From Sipunculus nudus (lineage: Eukaryota > Annelida > Sipuncula > Golfingiida > Sipunculidae): a DNA stretch of 64,000 bases. Below, piece by piece: positions 10,678-21,984 of the stretch; the stretch's first letter is position 1, and each line of letters begins with the position of its first letter. The stretch covers positions 11,460,839 through 11,524,838 of the forward strand of contig CM049316.1 in the NCBI GenBank assembly GCA_026874595.1, read 5' to 3'. The translations under genes and the position numbers were made by a program. The notes under the pieces are model-generated. The model made no database searches. It was not told where the DNA came from and worked only from the letters and a program-made list of their open reading frames with translations.

Positions 10678-10839
10678 TAGCTGCACCCGTGGAAATCCAC
10701 GGCTCTATCTGATGCATATTTTGTAATGAGCTGATAGAAACTAAACGACGCATATTTTAATCCTAGGTTTTTGCAGGAACTTTCGCCATGTGTTTCACTT
10801 ACATGATATAAAGATTAGAAAGAAATGTTTTATTGTAGA
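9961..10839. other. Repeat fragments and simple sequence
   Basis: 'gctgaaagtcatcggagcta' followed by ccgtctgtctgtctg (10125-10185) resembles, in reverse, the GGAC-rich repeat end at 62530-62640. A poly-G run lies at about 10583-10598 and an ATA run at 10644-10676. No gene is seen. Confidence 0.5.
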
Positions 10840-11652
10840 AAAGGCCTTGTGGCCCATGGTACAAATATAAATAAATAAATGCAATTGAACATTGAACATA
10901 TAACATGCTTATACACATATAATACATACATATATACATAGTTGTGTTACCTGCTGTTGTGTTGTTTCATAATCATAGACTATCTGTCACATCGAAGTTT
11001 TCTTTAATTTGTTCACCTGAAATAAATATTTAGCCAGATTCAAATGAACATTAAAAGACTGGATTTTTAAAAAATTATATAAACCATATGTATTTTTTGG
11101 AATTTCCTTTAATGATGTAAAAAATCATTTTCATATCAAGAGCAATAAAATAAAACATGGATCTCATCTTCAACTTCATCTTGATTACACATTTTACAGA
11201 CCCTCATTTCTTTGGGTATATTATTTCTTCTTCCAATTTCATAACAATGATCACTTAATCTAAATTTTGATAAAGCCTGTCTATATACAAATGCCATATT
11301 ATATAAATATTTTTTCTGGTTCTACTGCTGATTTTATTTCACTATATTTACTGAGCTTAGATTTACTTCTGATTTCTGATAACATTTCTTGCTGGCTAAT
11401 GTCTTTTACCCTCTGTACAAACATCTTAATAAACATTTTACTGTCACCAACACTTTGTTCCAACCATACAAAACTTAAACCATATCAGTAGTTTTATATT
11501 TGTAGCCCATGTGTTTTTTCCCATATCATCTAAATGGTTGAGGGTGTTATAACATAATCTAGGATATCTAGAATTATCCATTGTGATAATTTTTAACCAA
11601 TAATTTATACATCTTTTAAAATATATACAATGTAGGGGGTATCTTCTACATT

Positions 11653-13173
11653 CTAATATAGCGGCAGTATTAACTGTTTTTTACTCACACCAAGGAGTTG
11701 CTTACAAACACTTGATTGCATGCACTCTATTTTCGGTCTTGGAATGGATCCCCAGATTTCTGATCTATAAAGAAGTGATGGGATTTTAACTTTTTCAAAA
11801 AATAGTTGAAACAACAGATAAAGACATTTTGCCACATTTTGATTCACACTTTTTGATAATATTTAAGCCCTTACTTGTTTTCAACATGAGCATATTCAAA
11901 CATTGGTTCCATTTCAGTGATGAAGAGAACAGAACTCCTAAATATGTATAACTATAAACGTTTAAAAGCTTCTTACCCTTGAAATACCATTTCTCATTTT
12001 GTTTGACGATCCCTCCCCTTCTAAATACCATAGATTTTGTGTTATCAGTATTGACTTTCATACCCCATCTATCACTGAAGTCTTCTAAATTGTTTAATAA
12101 GTTCTGAAGTCTCCCAACCGAGTCCCCAATGAGACAAATGTCATCTGCAAAGGCTAAAATATTTATATCTGTGTGTTGTAATGACATCTGGATAACAGGA
12201 AGCTGTGTTTCATGAACCATTTCAAAGAATGTATTAAGATATAAATTAAATAATATTCGGCTTAATAAGCAACCTTGCCTTGTACCATTAATTCATTTAA
12301 ATTCTTCTGTTAAACCATTGTTTACCTTGACACAGCAAGTTAACTTTTAATACATGGATTTTATTACCTTAATTATGTTTCCATGGATCCCTATTTTAAG
12401 TAATCTGTATAAAAAGTAACTTATGTAAAATTCTATCAAAAGCTTTGCTAAAATCGACAAAGACACAATAAACCCTCCCTTTTTTCTTGCATAAATATGT
12501 CTGGATTATTGCTTGTAATGTAAAAATTTGGTCTGAAGTGGAATAACCTTGTCTATACCCAGCTTGACATTCATATAGTTTATTGTTTTCTATGGCCCAT
12601 ATTGTTATTCTTGAACAGAGAATTTTAGTAAAGAGCTTTCCTGTAGTATTTAATAAGGCAATTCCTCTATAGTTCATAATTTTATTATGATTTCCTGATT
12701 TATGTAAAGGGTGAAGTATCGCTTCTGTCCACCTTTTTGGAAAATGTCCTGTTACCATTATTTTATTAAACAATATGGATAAATAAGAAATTATAATATT
12801 CTTAGTACATTTAAATACATCTATGATGAGCCCATCAGTTCCAGGTGCCTTATTTACATTTGTGTTTTCAATACTCCACAAGATTTCACTTTAAGAGATA
12901 GCAGAATTAAGAACAGATGGGACATTTTGAGTACATATGTCACAATCTAAGTCATGGTTTTCTAAATAATTATTTATTTTTCTTCTTAAATGATGAATTT
13001 ATCTCTACCTTAACATTGAGGAGGTCATTAAAATAAGTAAACCATTCATCTGGATTGATATTTACATTTTTCCTTTGTACTCTAGTTAATGATTTTACCT
13101 CTTTCCAAAATTTATCTGGTTCATTTATTTTATCAATAAAAGAACATTGTAACTGGTGTTTATGTTCTAACAA
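11653..13173 (-). pseudogene. LINE reverse transcriptase, broken
   Basis: In order: a linker (13173-12970), the finger/palm piece (12881-12396) with 'NKAPGTDGL', 'MNYRGIALLN', 'AGYRQGYSTSDQI' and 'VFVDFSKAFDRI' (catalytic Asp), a 'GTRQGC'-type block in another frame near 12280, the palm piece (12220-11795) with 'ILAFADDICLIGDS' (FADD core), and the C-terminal piece (11847-11653) with 'LLYRSEIWGS'. At least three frame changes are present. Confidence 0.78.
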
Positions 13174-14343
13174 ATTTGCCTACAGATTGTTTTGAACTGT
13201 TGTTTTTTAATTTTATATTCTTCCAGATATAATTGATTTTTTGAATTTCTGAATTTATTTAATGCTAAATATTTATTCTTTTTCAGGGTTTCACATTGAG
13301 TGTCCCACCAAGCTGGTTGTCTTAATAATTTCCTTTCTTGTACTGGTTTTGTCATCTGAGCACATGCAGTTAAAATATTTTCTAAAATAGTTACTGCCTG
13401 ATCTATTTCTGGATTTTTAACTTCTGAACATGAAATATAATGCTGAAAGTCTGCAACCGTTACATTACCTGTCTGATCCAAAACACTCTGGTGCAAGAAA
13501 TGTGCAAGTTCAGGTTTCCAATGGATTCTATGATAAGGGTGCAGGTGCAGTGAAGAGGAATACAATGATGTTTGCTGTTTGGTGCAAGTGAACCTACAAC
13601 ATATTGGAAAATGGTCAGACAAGTCAAAATTCAGTACTTAAAAATTAGATATACAATGCATAATATCTACTGACAATGCCATATAATCAACAATACTAGC
13701 TCCATTATAGGATACACAAGTAAAGTGACCTTCAGCATCATTAACAGTTCTACCATTTAATATGAGAGATTATTTACTATGCAAAAATCAAGAAACATTC
13801 TTCCATACTTATTGCCTATTTTATCTTTAGAACAACGCTCTTAATACAATATTTTTCAATTATTGGAAGATCATTTATCATATTTGATTCTACTTTACAT
13901 GGAGTTATGTAATTTTGTATATTCCCAGTTCTAGCATTTAAATCTCCAGCTATATATACATTTGCACTGGGGTATTTTACTTTCAATATGTGTAATTTCT
14001 CTTCTAAAATACTGATACCATCCGTTTGTTCTAAGTATATCGGTGAGCCATCTGGAGATATATATGCAAATATCATAATAATGTTATAATTAATATCAAT
14101 AATTTTGCCATCCATCAAGAATACAACCATGTCTTGAAAATGATCATATATGCGATGAACATATGTACAAAATATATCTTTTACAAATACAGATATGCAA
14201 CCAGAATTTCTTCCTTTATCCGCCTTTTTGCGAGTTGTAGAGAAGCATGTGAATCCCATCATCATATCATCAAATTCCGAATTATCTACACCCCATGTTT
14301 CACACAAACAAATGATATCATAATTTATCAATAAATTTTTCAT
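13167..14343 (-). pseudogene. LINE APE endonuclease, broken into two frames
   Basis: The 14343-13816 piece has 'YDIICLCETWG' (catalytic Glu) and 'VYIAGDLNARTG' (Asp-x-Asn). The 13622-13167 piece begins with 'SDHFPI', the Ser-Asp-His block that closes the domain, and runs into the linker before the reverse transcriptase. About 190 bp between them is out of frame. Confidence 0.75.
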
Positions 14344-14574
14344 TTCATTATTTTGCTGCTTGTATTTAAGTCCTTGACAGTTCCAAGATATATTGTTAAA
14401 GTTTCTCTCTGTATTTACAATATTTCTAAGATTATCTATATGATATGTTTCTTTTGTAGGTGAGGTATCTCTCTTATTCTCAAATTGTGTTGAATTTATT
14501 CACATATTTTTCCTGGGCCACGGCCTAAACCCTATTCATCATTTATGCGTAACCTCCTCTCATAAAAATCAACA

Positions 14575-15357
14575 ATTAAGTTGGTGTCCTCGTCCCACTT
14601 GTATGATTTACTATTTATAATCAGTTTGTCATATGACAAGTATGCATTATCTCCAGCACTCCTTGCTTTTTCTAATTCGTTGCCTAGGACCTTTCTAATC
14701 TGCCTCACTCAATCACTGAAATCTTCTGTAAACTTAATGTCACTGCCAGATCCCTTCAACTCTTTCCTCGCTGCAACCAGAATTTTTTGTTTACACTTGA
14801 ACTTGCGGAATTTAACAATTACTGGTCTAGTTCTGAAACCCCGTTTTGGCCCTATTCTTTGCGCTCTCTCTATTTCAATTTCTTGTGTATTTTCAATTTT
14901 TGTCTTTCATCACTTTTCTCACTTTATTTTCTGACATTTCTCAAGATTCTTTTGCATCTTGAGGTATTCCATGCACTACTAAATTGTCCCTTCTCATTTG
15001 ATCTTCCATCATGCTAATTTTATTTGCGAGGTTTTTATTTTCTTTATTCAGTAACTTTACCTGCCCCTGTAGCTCTTGTACTTGTTTCACGAGTCTGGTC
15101 AAAATACTATCAATTACCGTGGGGTTCTGTGTTGTACTACACGTACTACTAGAACTACCAGGGACACTATCCTGGGTATTGCCGGTGTCAGCCAGTTGGT
15201 CGATAGACCTGTTATCGCTCACCTGTTCTGTCACCATGTGATCAGGTCCCTGTAAGTTATCACTCGAATTACTTTTCAGCAGGCGTGTGATTATTCTAGC
15301 ATAAAGAGTACTTTTGCTAGAATTCTTCAGGACCACCCTCCCCCAAAATATGAACAT
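14575..15357 (-). pseudogene. L1-type ORF1 protein (coiled coil, RRM, C-terminal domain)
   Basis: The first frame (14941-15357) has a Leu/Asn/Lys coiled coil ('LQGQVKLLNKENKNLANKI') then 'MRRDNLVVHGIP', the entry to the L1 ORF1 RRM domain. After a frame change the minus strand at about 14575-14910 reads 'RTRPVIVKFRKFK' and 'KILVAARKELKG', the L1 ORF1 C-terminal block, then a TGA near 14711, then more homologous residues. It is an RNA-binding ORF1p made non-functional by at least one frameshift and one stop. Confidence 0.75.
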
Positions 15358-15400
15358 AGAAAGAAAAAATATTCTATTCCAGAAATCACAAAAAAATTAA

Positions 15401-15929
15401 TTTTGGAAAGAGACGTGAGGCATAAACAGGGTGTACGAATTTTTAAGTGAGAAGTTTTTTCCCCCGATAAACAACATAGGTCCGACAGCTTCATTGCTTG
15501 GGAAATATCGTAGATATAGCGATTGTATAAAGCAGAATTCTACCGTGAAATTATATGACAGATCCTTTGTATTAGTTGAAGCTCATGCGACATCGTGAAA
15601 CACTATACTTTTTCAGTGTCGTCAGTTGAGGGGATAGTCTAAGGCATGTTATCAGACACATGCATTATTTGTGTACACATGCACAGGTCGTTGAAGTCTC
15701 TTGTACGCGAAACGTGTAGCTGCCAATGAGAAAAAGGTAGGCCCAGAAAAATATATTCCAACAGTATTAATTTTTTGGTTTAAGTACTGTAAATTGTCAT
15801 CGAATAAGCAGGTCTGATGCAAAACTGACAACGCTCCCAGATAAAAAGAAAGCAGGTTGATATATTTCGAAGATAGCATATAGCAAAGAAACCACTTTAG
15901 CCTTGGTTCTTTGCATTGTCTTTCAGCAA
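15401..15929. other. Nothing recognised
   Basis: No ORF with a domain, repeat or RNA gene is apparent. Confidence 0.4.
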
Positions 15930-17400
15930 ATTAACGCAAAATGTAATAAACAGAATTTGCTGAAAATTTGTAGAGGGGTAGAGTAAAACTGCATCCGCAA
16001 TCGATTACATTTTAGGAGGTAATCGGAATCACCATAATGTATTTTTTCTTAACTATAAGGGGCTATTCCTTTGTCCCCGAATAGAAGCCGCCCATTCGTA
16101 TGCAGTTGTTCTCCCACTCGCCTGGTGAACCCGTGTTTCTGAACCATGACAATGTTTCACATGAAACGTGCACGTGTGAACGAACAACTGAATAGTAGAT
16201 TCTGGTGGGGGTTTAAAAGTCCCATCGAGATTGAGAACCCTTTGAAGTGTGTACAAAAAAAAACTTTTTTTCAAACAACCCATAAGTCGACCGAACTATT
16301 AAAACCATGGTTTTCATGGAAAAAAATACTTCTGAATGTATAAAAATCAACATACCTGAAACCCCTATAAAACGATGATCTTGTAAAGGTCTCAGCTCTT
16401 TGTGTTCACTCAACGGAAAAGTGCTCCCTACTTTAAGATTCATGTGGACATGTTCCGCGCTTGAATCTAAAATTTCTACTTACTTTTGACAGAGTAAAAT
16501 TATTTAACAGGCTATAAAATGGAAATGGGAGTCAGTGGGAATTACAAGTCGCCTCCTGAAAAAGCGTGAAAGGCGAAAAATGTTTGCTGAACATTTGTAG
16601 AGGGTTGGGGAAAAGACATATCAATAGTCCATTTCATTTTGGAAGTTATAAGAATCACCACAATATATATTTTCTGATAAACCATTATGACAAAGGACCA
16701 TTACCTTGTCCCCGTGTGAAAGCCACCCATTCGTTTTTATTTGTTCTGTCACTCACAAATCGTGAAATCGTGTTACTGAAGCATGACCGTGTTCTCACAT
16801 GAAACGCATACATGTGAACAAATGACTGATATTTAAGGAGATTCTGGTTTGAGGTATGTACACCCTGACTACAAATTATGGTTTGTGATGAATTTAAAGA
16901 TGAACTGGTGATATTTTTTCATGTTTCACCGTCCCCACAGACAACAGATCTTAACAAATATATATGAACTCCCCCCCCCCTCACCCAACCCGAATGATAA
17001 TTAAGTTGTGCGGCTTCTTTTTGAAAAAAAAAAAAATAAGAAAACACATGACTTGGCCTAGCTTTTTAACCATGGTGGTCATGGAGAGATATTTTTGAAT
17101 GTATAAAAATCAACATACCTGGAACCCATAAAAAATTGTTAAACGGTGGTCACATCACTGGTCTCATAGCCTAGTGTTGACCGAACTGAAATGCCCTCGC
17201 ATTAAAAGCGGAGTTATGTGGTCTTTGGATTAATCTTTACTTGCTTTTGAGAGAGAAAATTCCTTTAGAGGCGAGTGGACCCGCGTGACTGCGTATTGCA
17301 CGGAAATGCCTTCTGGGCAGGACATGCACTCTGGTCTTAACAGGCCAGTGAAAATCCCCGAGGCGCCTCCTGAAAAAGCGTCACAGGCGTGGAGGACCTT
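15930..17400. repeat. Direct duplication of a 0.65-0.75-kb segment
   Basis: 15950-16220 and 16590-16860 share 'atttgtagagg', 'aatcaccataatgtat'/'aatcaccacaatatat', 'ttgtccccg', 'ccacccattcg' and 'tcacatgaaacg' in the same order; 16290-16380 and 17060-17150 share 'aaccatggtt...tcatgga' and 'gaatgtataaaaatcaacat'. Two diverged units lie head to tail. No coding capacity is evident. Confidence 0.7.
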
Positions 17401-18218
17401 GCAGCACAAAAGAAATTGGGGCACCTAATTGGGAAATATTAAAATTATTAATTACTTAGCTAAATAGGACATAATCCCGCAAAATAAAACAAACTTGTCC
17501 TAGAAGAGCGCAGCACCGATACGTCTGCCGAATTTGGAGAGTCAAATCAGGACGGAAGCAGGTAAACCGTGGTCTAAAAAAAACAACTCCGTATTAATTA
17601 TATTGATAATAATAAGTAATACTAATAAAATTTAACATTTATATAGCGCCAATTTTACGAAAGTTTGATTCGCAGAGCATGTGATACATTACTTAAATGT
17701 CATGATAACTCCATCAATCAGGTTATAGTATCAGATTCCCGCAATAATCTTTTAATTATGCATCGCATAATCAGGAAACTTTAAGATATTGTATGTGTCA
17801 ATGCCCTCTTTTAGGCGTCATAACTATTACCTATTATGTTCGAATTAAATTTAAATTATGACTAATTTAGTGTTAAAAATGAAGAAAAACATGTTGGTAT
17901 TATGAAATATATTATTCCTTAATAATATGTGGTCGGAGTAAAGAAATTATGATGATTGGTGACAGGGATGTCTTTCGTTTGTAATTAGGGGGAGGGAGCT
18001 GCCGGGAGGAGATTTTGAGCGGGTGTCCTTGTTTCGTAGAGGTTCTAAATGTTCTAAAGATATAACGCCCATGGTAAAAATGAACCATTACAGATGCTAA
18101 ATTCTGAAGAAGAGAACCATTCTTTCTCAGCATTGTAACTGCATTCTTCCACTTTATGGTTGGCCATAACTAGACGGCGCCTCTGTGCAAAGATCCATGG
18201 ACAATAGAAAATGGACAA
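17401..18218. other. Intergenic; no gene seen
   Basis: AT-rich sequence with the word 'aacatttatatagcgcc' at about 17633-17650. It lies just downstream of the copy B 3' end. Confidence 0.4.
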
Positions 18219-18237
18219 CAAGTGCAGAGAAACTGAT

Positions 18238-18243
18238 TTTATT
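18238..18243 (-). promoter_or_regulatory. Copy B polyadenylation signal
   Basis: AATAAA on the minus strand in a context ('ttgttaataaaa') that is aligned with the AATAAA of copy C at 54383-54388, which supports both as real 3' ends. Confidence 0.6.
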
Positions 18244-18564
18244 AACAAGAAATCACTGAAAATGATTACATTAATAGAAACATAGTAACTATTAAGTTAT
18301 CAGCAGGCATTTGATAAATAATACTTCATGTTTTAGGAAATACGAGCAGCAGTGAAGCTAAGTGTTAATCATATATAAAGAAAAACAGATCAATATACAT
18401 GGTGAGTCGTATACTCGTTACTTAGTGTTCACCATACTTTCGTCCATTTTTCTCTTTTCCACTTCTGGCAGAAGCCGATGTGGCCGTGTGACCACTGCAT
18501 GAGGAGTGTACTAAAAAAAAAGTTGCAGAGTGACAAAACTTATCCAGTTGACACCCGGAAGGGG

Positions 18565-18683
18565 TCAGCACCAACGATAGGATACTGGCAGTTGATAAAA
18601 ATGAAGGAAGCACTCCTGGAAGTGTGGCGGTCTTTGGCCCATCTGGGGCTAGTGTTGTGCTAAGCTCGGCATTGTTGGGCCAC
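18565..18683 (-). pseudogene. Copy B: degenerate third ShKT exon
   Basis: An acceptor 'ttctctctaccag' at 18684 precedes sequence that translates in one frame as '...SPRWAKDRHTSRSAS...', clearly the counterpart of '[15 protein letters not shown]' in copy C exon 54686-54804. At least three ShKT cysteines are replaced, the frame entered from the acceptor hits a TAG within a dozen codons, and no proper end remains. It lies beyond the stop of the second ShKT exon, so it is probably 3' UTR or intron today. Confidence 0.7.
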
Positions 18684-19298
18684 CTGGTAGAGAGAACGGA
18701 AACCATGATCCCGTTGGTATCAGAATATAAGCTATGAAAGAGAAGAGATTTTTTATCAAAACATTAATGTAATACATGTAATAATTTTTGTGATGATATT
18801 TCTATTATACTTATTTCTCCATGCATTCGGTGCTGCAGATCTCTTGCCTTTTCCTTCTTTGCAGGAAATGATAGGTCACATATTAAAAATATAATAATAA
18901 CAAAATGTAAAAAAAAAAAGTCCTCCAGAACGTGGTTGCTGTTAGAAGATATTTCACCCCATGGTAACATTAACATGTATGCTTAGTCCCCCCCCCCCCG
19001 TTATATTTATATTAATCATCCTCACGTGTTGGTCACCTATTCAAGTACTGACCTGGAAGCGCCGCAACGTGTTTTATTTAGAAGCGCTTTTACACAATCT
19101 TTACCTAGACTTGAGATTTTTTATATGACCTTAAAATGATTGAAAAAAGCCACTGACTAATTTTCTTGTACTAAGGCATGAAATCTGCTGACACTATAAT
19201 CTAGAATTCTGACTCTTAGGCCACGTAACATGAACTGCACGACCACGTGACTTGAACTGCCAGAGCACGTGACATAGCCTGACCTTTGAAATCTTCCA

Positions 19299-19414
19299 CT
19301 AACACAGTCTACAGCTCTTCTTGCAGTGCCGCCGCATGTAGCGTTTGTACATGCGGTATCTGCAGTACCCCCTCACGGCCCCATATGAGCACCAACGCCT
19401 GTCATCCTCACAGC
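19299..19414 (-). CDS. Copy B exon 11: second ShKT domain and stop
   Basis: Acceptor ttccag at 19415-19420. The exon codes for CEDDRRWCS...[21 protein letters not shown], six cysteines in ShKT spacing, and ends at TAG (19299-19301). At that codon copy C has GAG and continues, so one base change would have shortened copy B. Confidence 0.85.
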
Positions 19415-19589
19415 CTGGAATTAAAATAAATTCTGCATCAAGAACATACACTGGTTATGGAGTATAACAGAAGAATACCGTATTATAAAATTCACCAGAC
19501 CGCCTGAATTGGACAGATGATATTCGTTTTGGCGGACTCAGTCATATAACTTGAAGATCCTTTTTGCTTATCTTTTCAACAGAGTTGAT

Positions 19590-19640
<51 letters not shown>

Positions 19641-20302
19641 AACATATTTTAGCCTTTGACCCGTATAAATTTTCACATTAGATTACATTTATCTCCTTTT
19701 CACAATACCTGAACCTGATGTACTCTGTTGAAATGATCAAATGAGCCTTTAAACCGTTTAAACGGATATTAGATATTATCGCCAGTCAATTTCGTAGCGG
19801 TTTACCTTTCTTTTTAGTTTAAAACGGTTGCAAGACAACTATACTAGGACTGACCTCTGGAAGAAGGACAGATTTTGCAGCTCTTCTTACAGTATTTCCG
19901 CATGTAGTTCTTGTACAAAGGGTTTCTGCAATATCCGTAATTGGCCCAACCTGAACAATTGCTCTTCGAATCAACGCAAGCTGGAATCAAGATGATGTTT
20001 ATCTTAGAAATTGTAACACATTCACATGAACATTTAAAAGTCAGGGTTAACTAACTCAGAAAATGGCGTCAGAAAAGTAAAAGAGAGATACTCCTGTTGG
20101 AAACATCTGCTTTAAACGGAATTGCTTCATGCAGGTATCCAAAACATAGAGGTGAGGTGTGGTAGGTCAGCATATGTATTTTGGAAAATTACAGAAAATG
20201 ACAGAATATGCAGACCCGTGGCCCCTAACTTTGTAAACGTTTAGTCAAACGGTTTTCTGTGTGAAACGATGTTGTATAAAGCCTAGATAACACACACACA
20301 CA

Positions 20303-20360
<58 letters not shown>

Positions 20361-20449
20361 TAGCCATCCTGGTTGATTGGTTATAGATCGAAAGGGTATA
20401 CATAGAAAAGTCGGTTCACTGGCAGGAAACCGACTTTTCTGTGTATACC

Positions 20450-20510
<61 letters not shown>

Positions 20511-21950
20511 ATGTGTGTGCATGTGTGTATGTTTACGCTTGTGACCACAGGCAGCATATAAAAACCTCATTTATACCTTTTATATTAACTAATATATAAA
20601 CATTGTTTGTCATACATTAAAGCGTGACATTATTTCGTATCCAAATTGTGATATATATATTCTTTTCATTCGAATCCCGCAAGCAAAGCTGAAAGTGGAT
20701 AATGATCCAAAGACCTAACACAGACACCTTTATTTTTAATCCTTTATAAAATGCCCGTGATTAGATATGGTTGTTCAGATTATTACCGCCATTTTCGCCG
20801 CTGCCTCCACTTCCGCCTGTGCCGGTCCGTCCACCGCTGCTACCGCTCCCACCGGAAGCGCTTCCATTATTGCAGCGTTTCACCGGGGTTCCCGGACACC
20901 AACAGCGACAATCTTTGCCAACAAAACTTTCCCCTGAACAGTTCATTCTGGATTTACAGTGTGCTGTTAAAGTCAAAAGATCAAATAATTAAAAAAATAA
21001 AGATAAAAATAAATTGTGCTAAGATTAGTTAGAATTCAAGAAAAATGCTAGGAAGTCATTTAGTGTCCATTAGTAAAACTAAATGTTTCCATACCGAAGT
21101 CAATCAAAAACGTAGAGATGTCTGCATGATATTTTACAACTTTAATTTGGAAACAAAACTATTAAACCTGTGACAGTCCCGCTCTCGTTTATCTTATTAT
21201 ACCGGTTCTGGGAGGAGCTAGAAGCAGACGTGAGGATGTCGCGGGTTTAAACTTTGAGCTGGAAATTGAATGCGATACCACGCTCCATTTGATCTGATTA
21301 CAATACTGTGCCCTGTGCTGGTCCTGGATGAGATTTTCAGAGAATCTTACAAAGCAAGGATTAAAACGATGGAGATTTAGATAAAGTTGTTTCCAATCAG
21401 ACCCAAACGTTACGCCAGTCTAAGTGATGTACGTTTACACCCTAGGTGTCAGCACTTACAATTACAATTATACATCAGGTTGGCCTGCTTGATGTCCCTG
21501 AATGAAAGACCTCGGCGATTCCCGATCACGTTCTGCATTCTTTTATCTTTTGTCAAAATGGTTGGTTTTCCATTCTTAGAGAAGAACTGAAACCAAAAAA
21601 TGAAAATGAATTGTTTTGGTTAATCGAATGAGCATGAGTAATATGGAAGGTTAAATAAAAATTTGTAAGAATATTAAAACATGGAAAGACATTTTTCAAT
21701 AAAATAGGATCACAGGAGTAAAATTATAACTAGGAGTAGACTGTTATTATTAAACCGACATCATTTATTAATATGAGTACGTATATGATTTTTTTTTCGC
21801 TAAAATTCAAAATTAACTGTACAAATGAATAATGAATACATTCCCCATCAAAATAGTGAAAGGAAATGAAAAACGGAAAATTCTCGAATATCTCTACACA
21901 GATATTGTGAAATGGTCGATTGGAAGAGGTTTTAGCATAAAGTTATGTAA

Positions 21951-21984
<34 letters not shown>

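Larger units (their letters stand above)
10840..15400 (-). mobile_element. Decayed non-LTR retrotransposon with L1-type ORF1
   Basis: Reading on the minus strand from 15357 there is an L1-type ORF1, an APE endonuclease, a reverse transcriptase, and a 3' region ending near 10840-10870 ('ggcccatggtac', 'aataaataaat'). Every ORF is broken by stops or frameshifts, so the element is old and dead. The L1-like ORF1 suggests the L1/Tx1 side of the LINE tree; clade placement needs a tree. Confidence 0.82.

Noticed and set aside
10553..10753. Poly-Tyr open frame
   Set aside because: Arises from an ATA microsatellite and a poly-G run.
14134..15241. Plus-strand open frames over 14134-15241
   Set aside because: They are antisense shadows of the minus-strand LINE ORF1 and endonuclease.
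19299..19980. ShKT domains as venom potassium-channel toxins
   Set aside because: They are C-terminal modules of proteases; ShKT domains are common in non-toxic secreted enzymes and nothing here shows channel binding.
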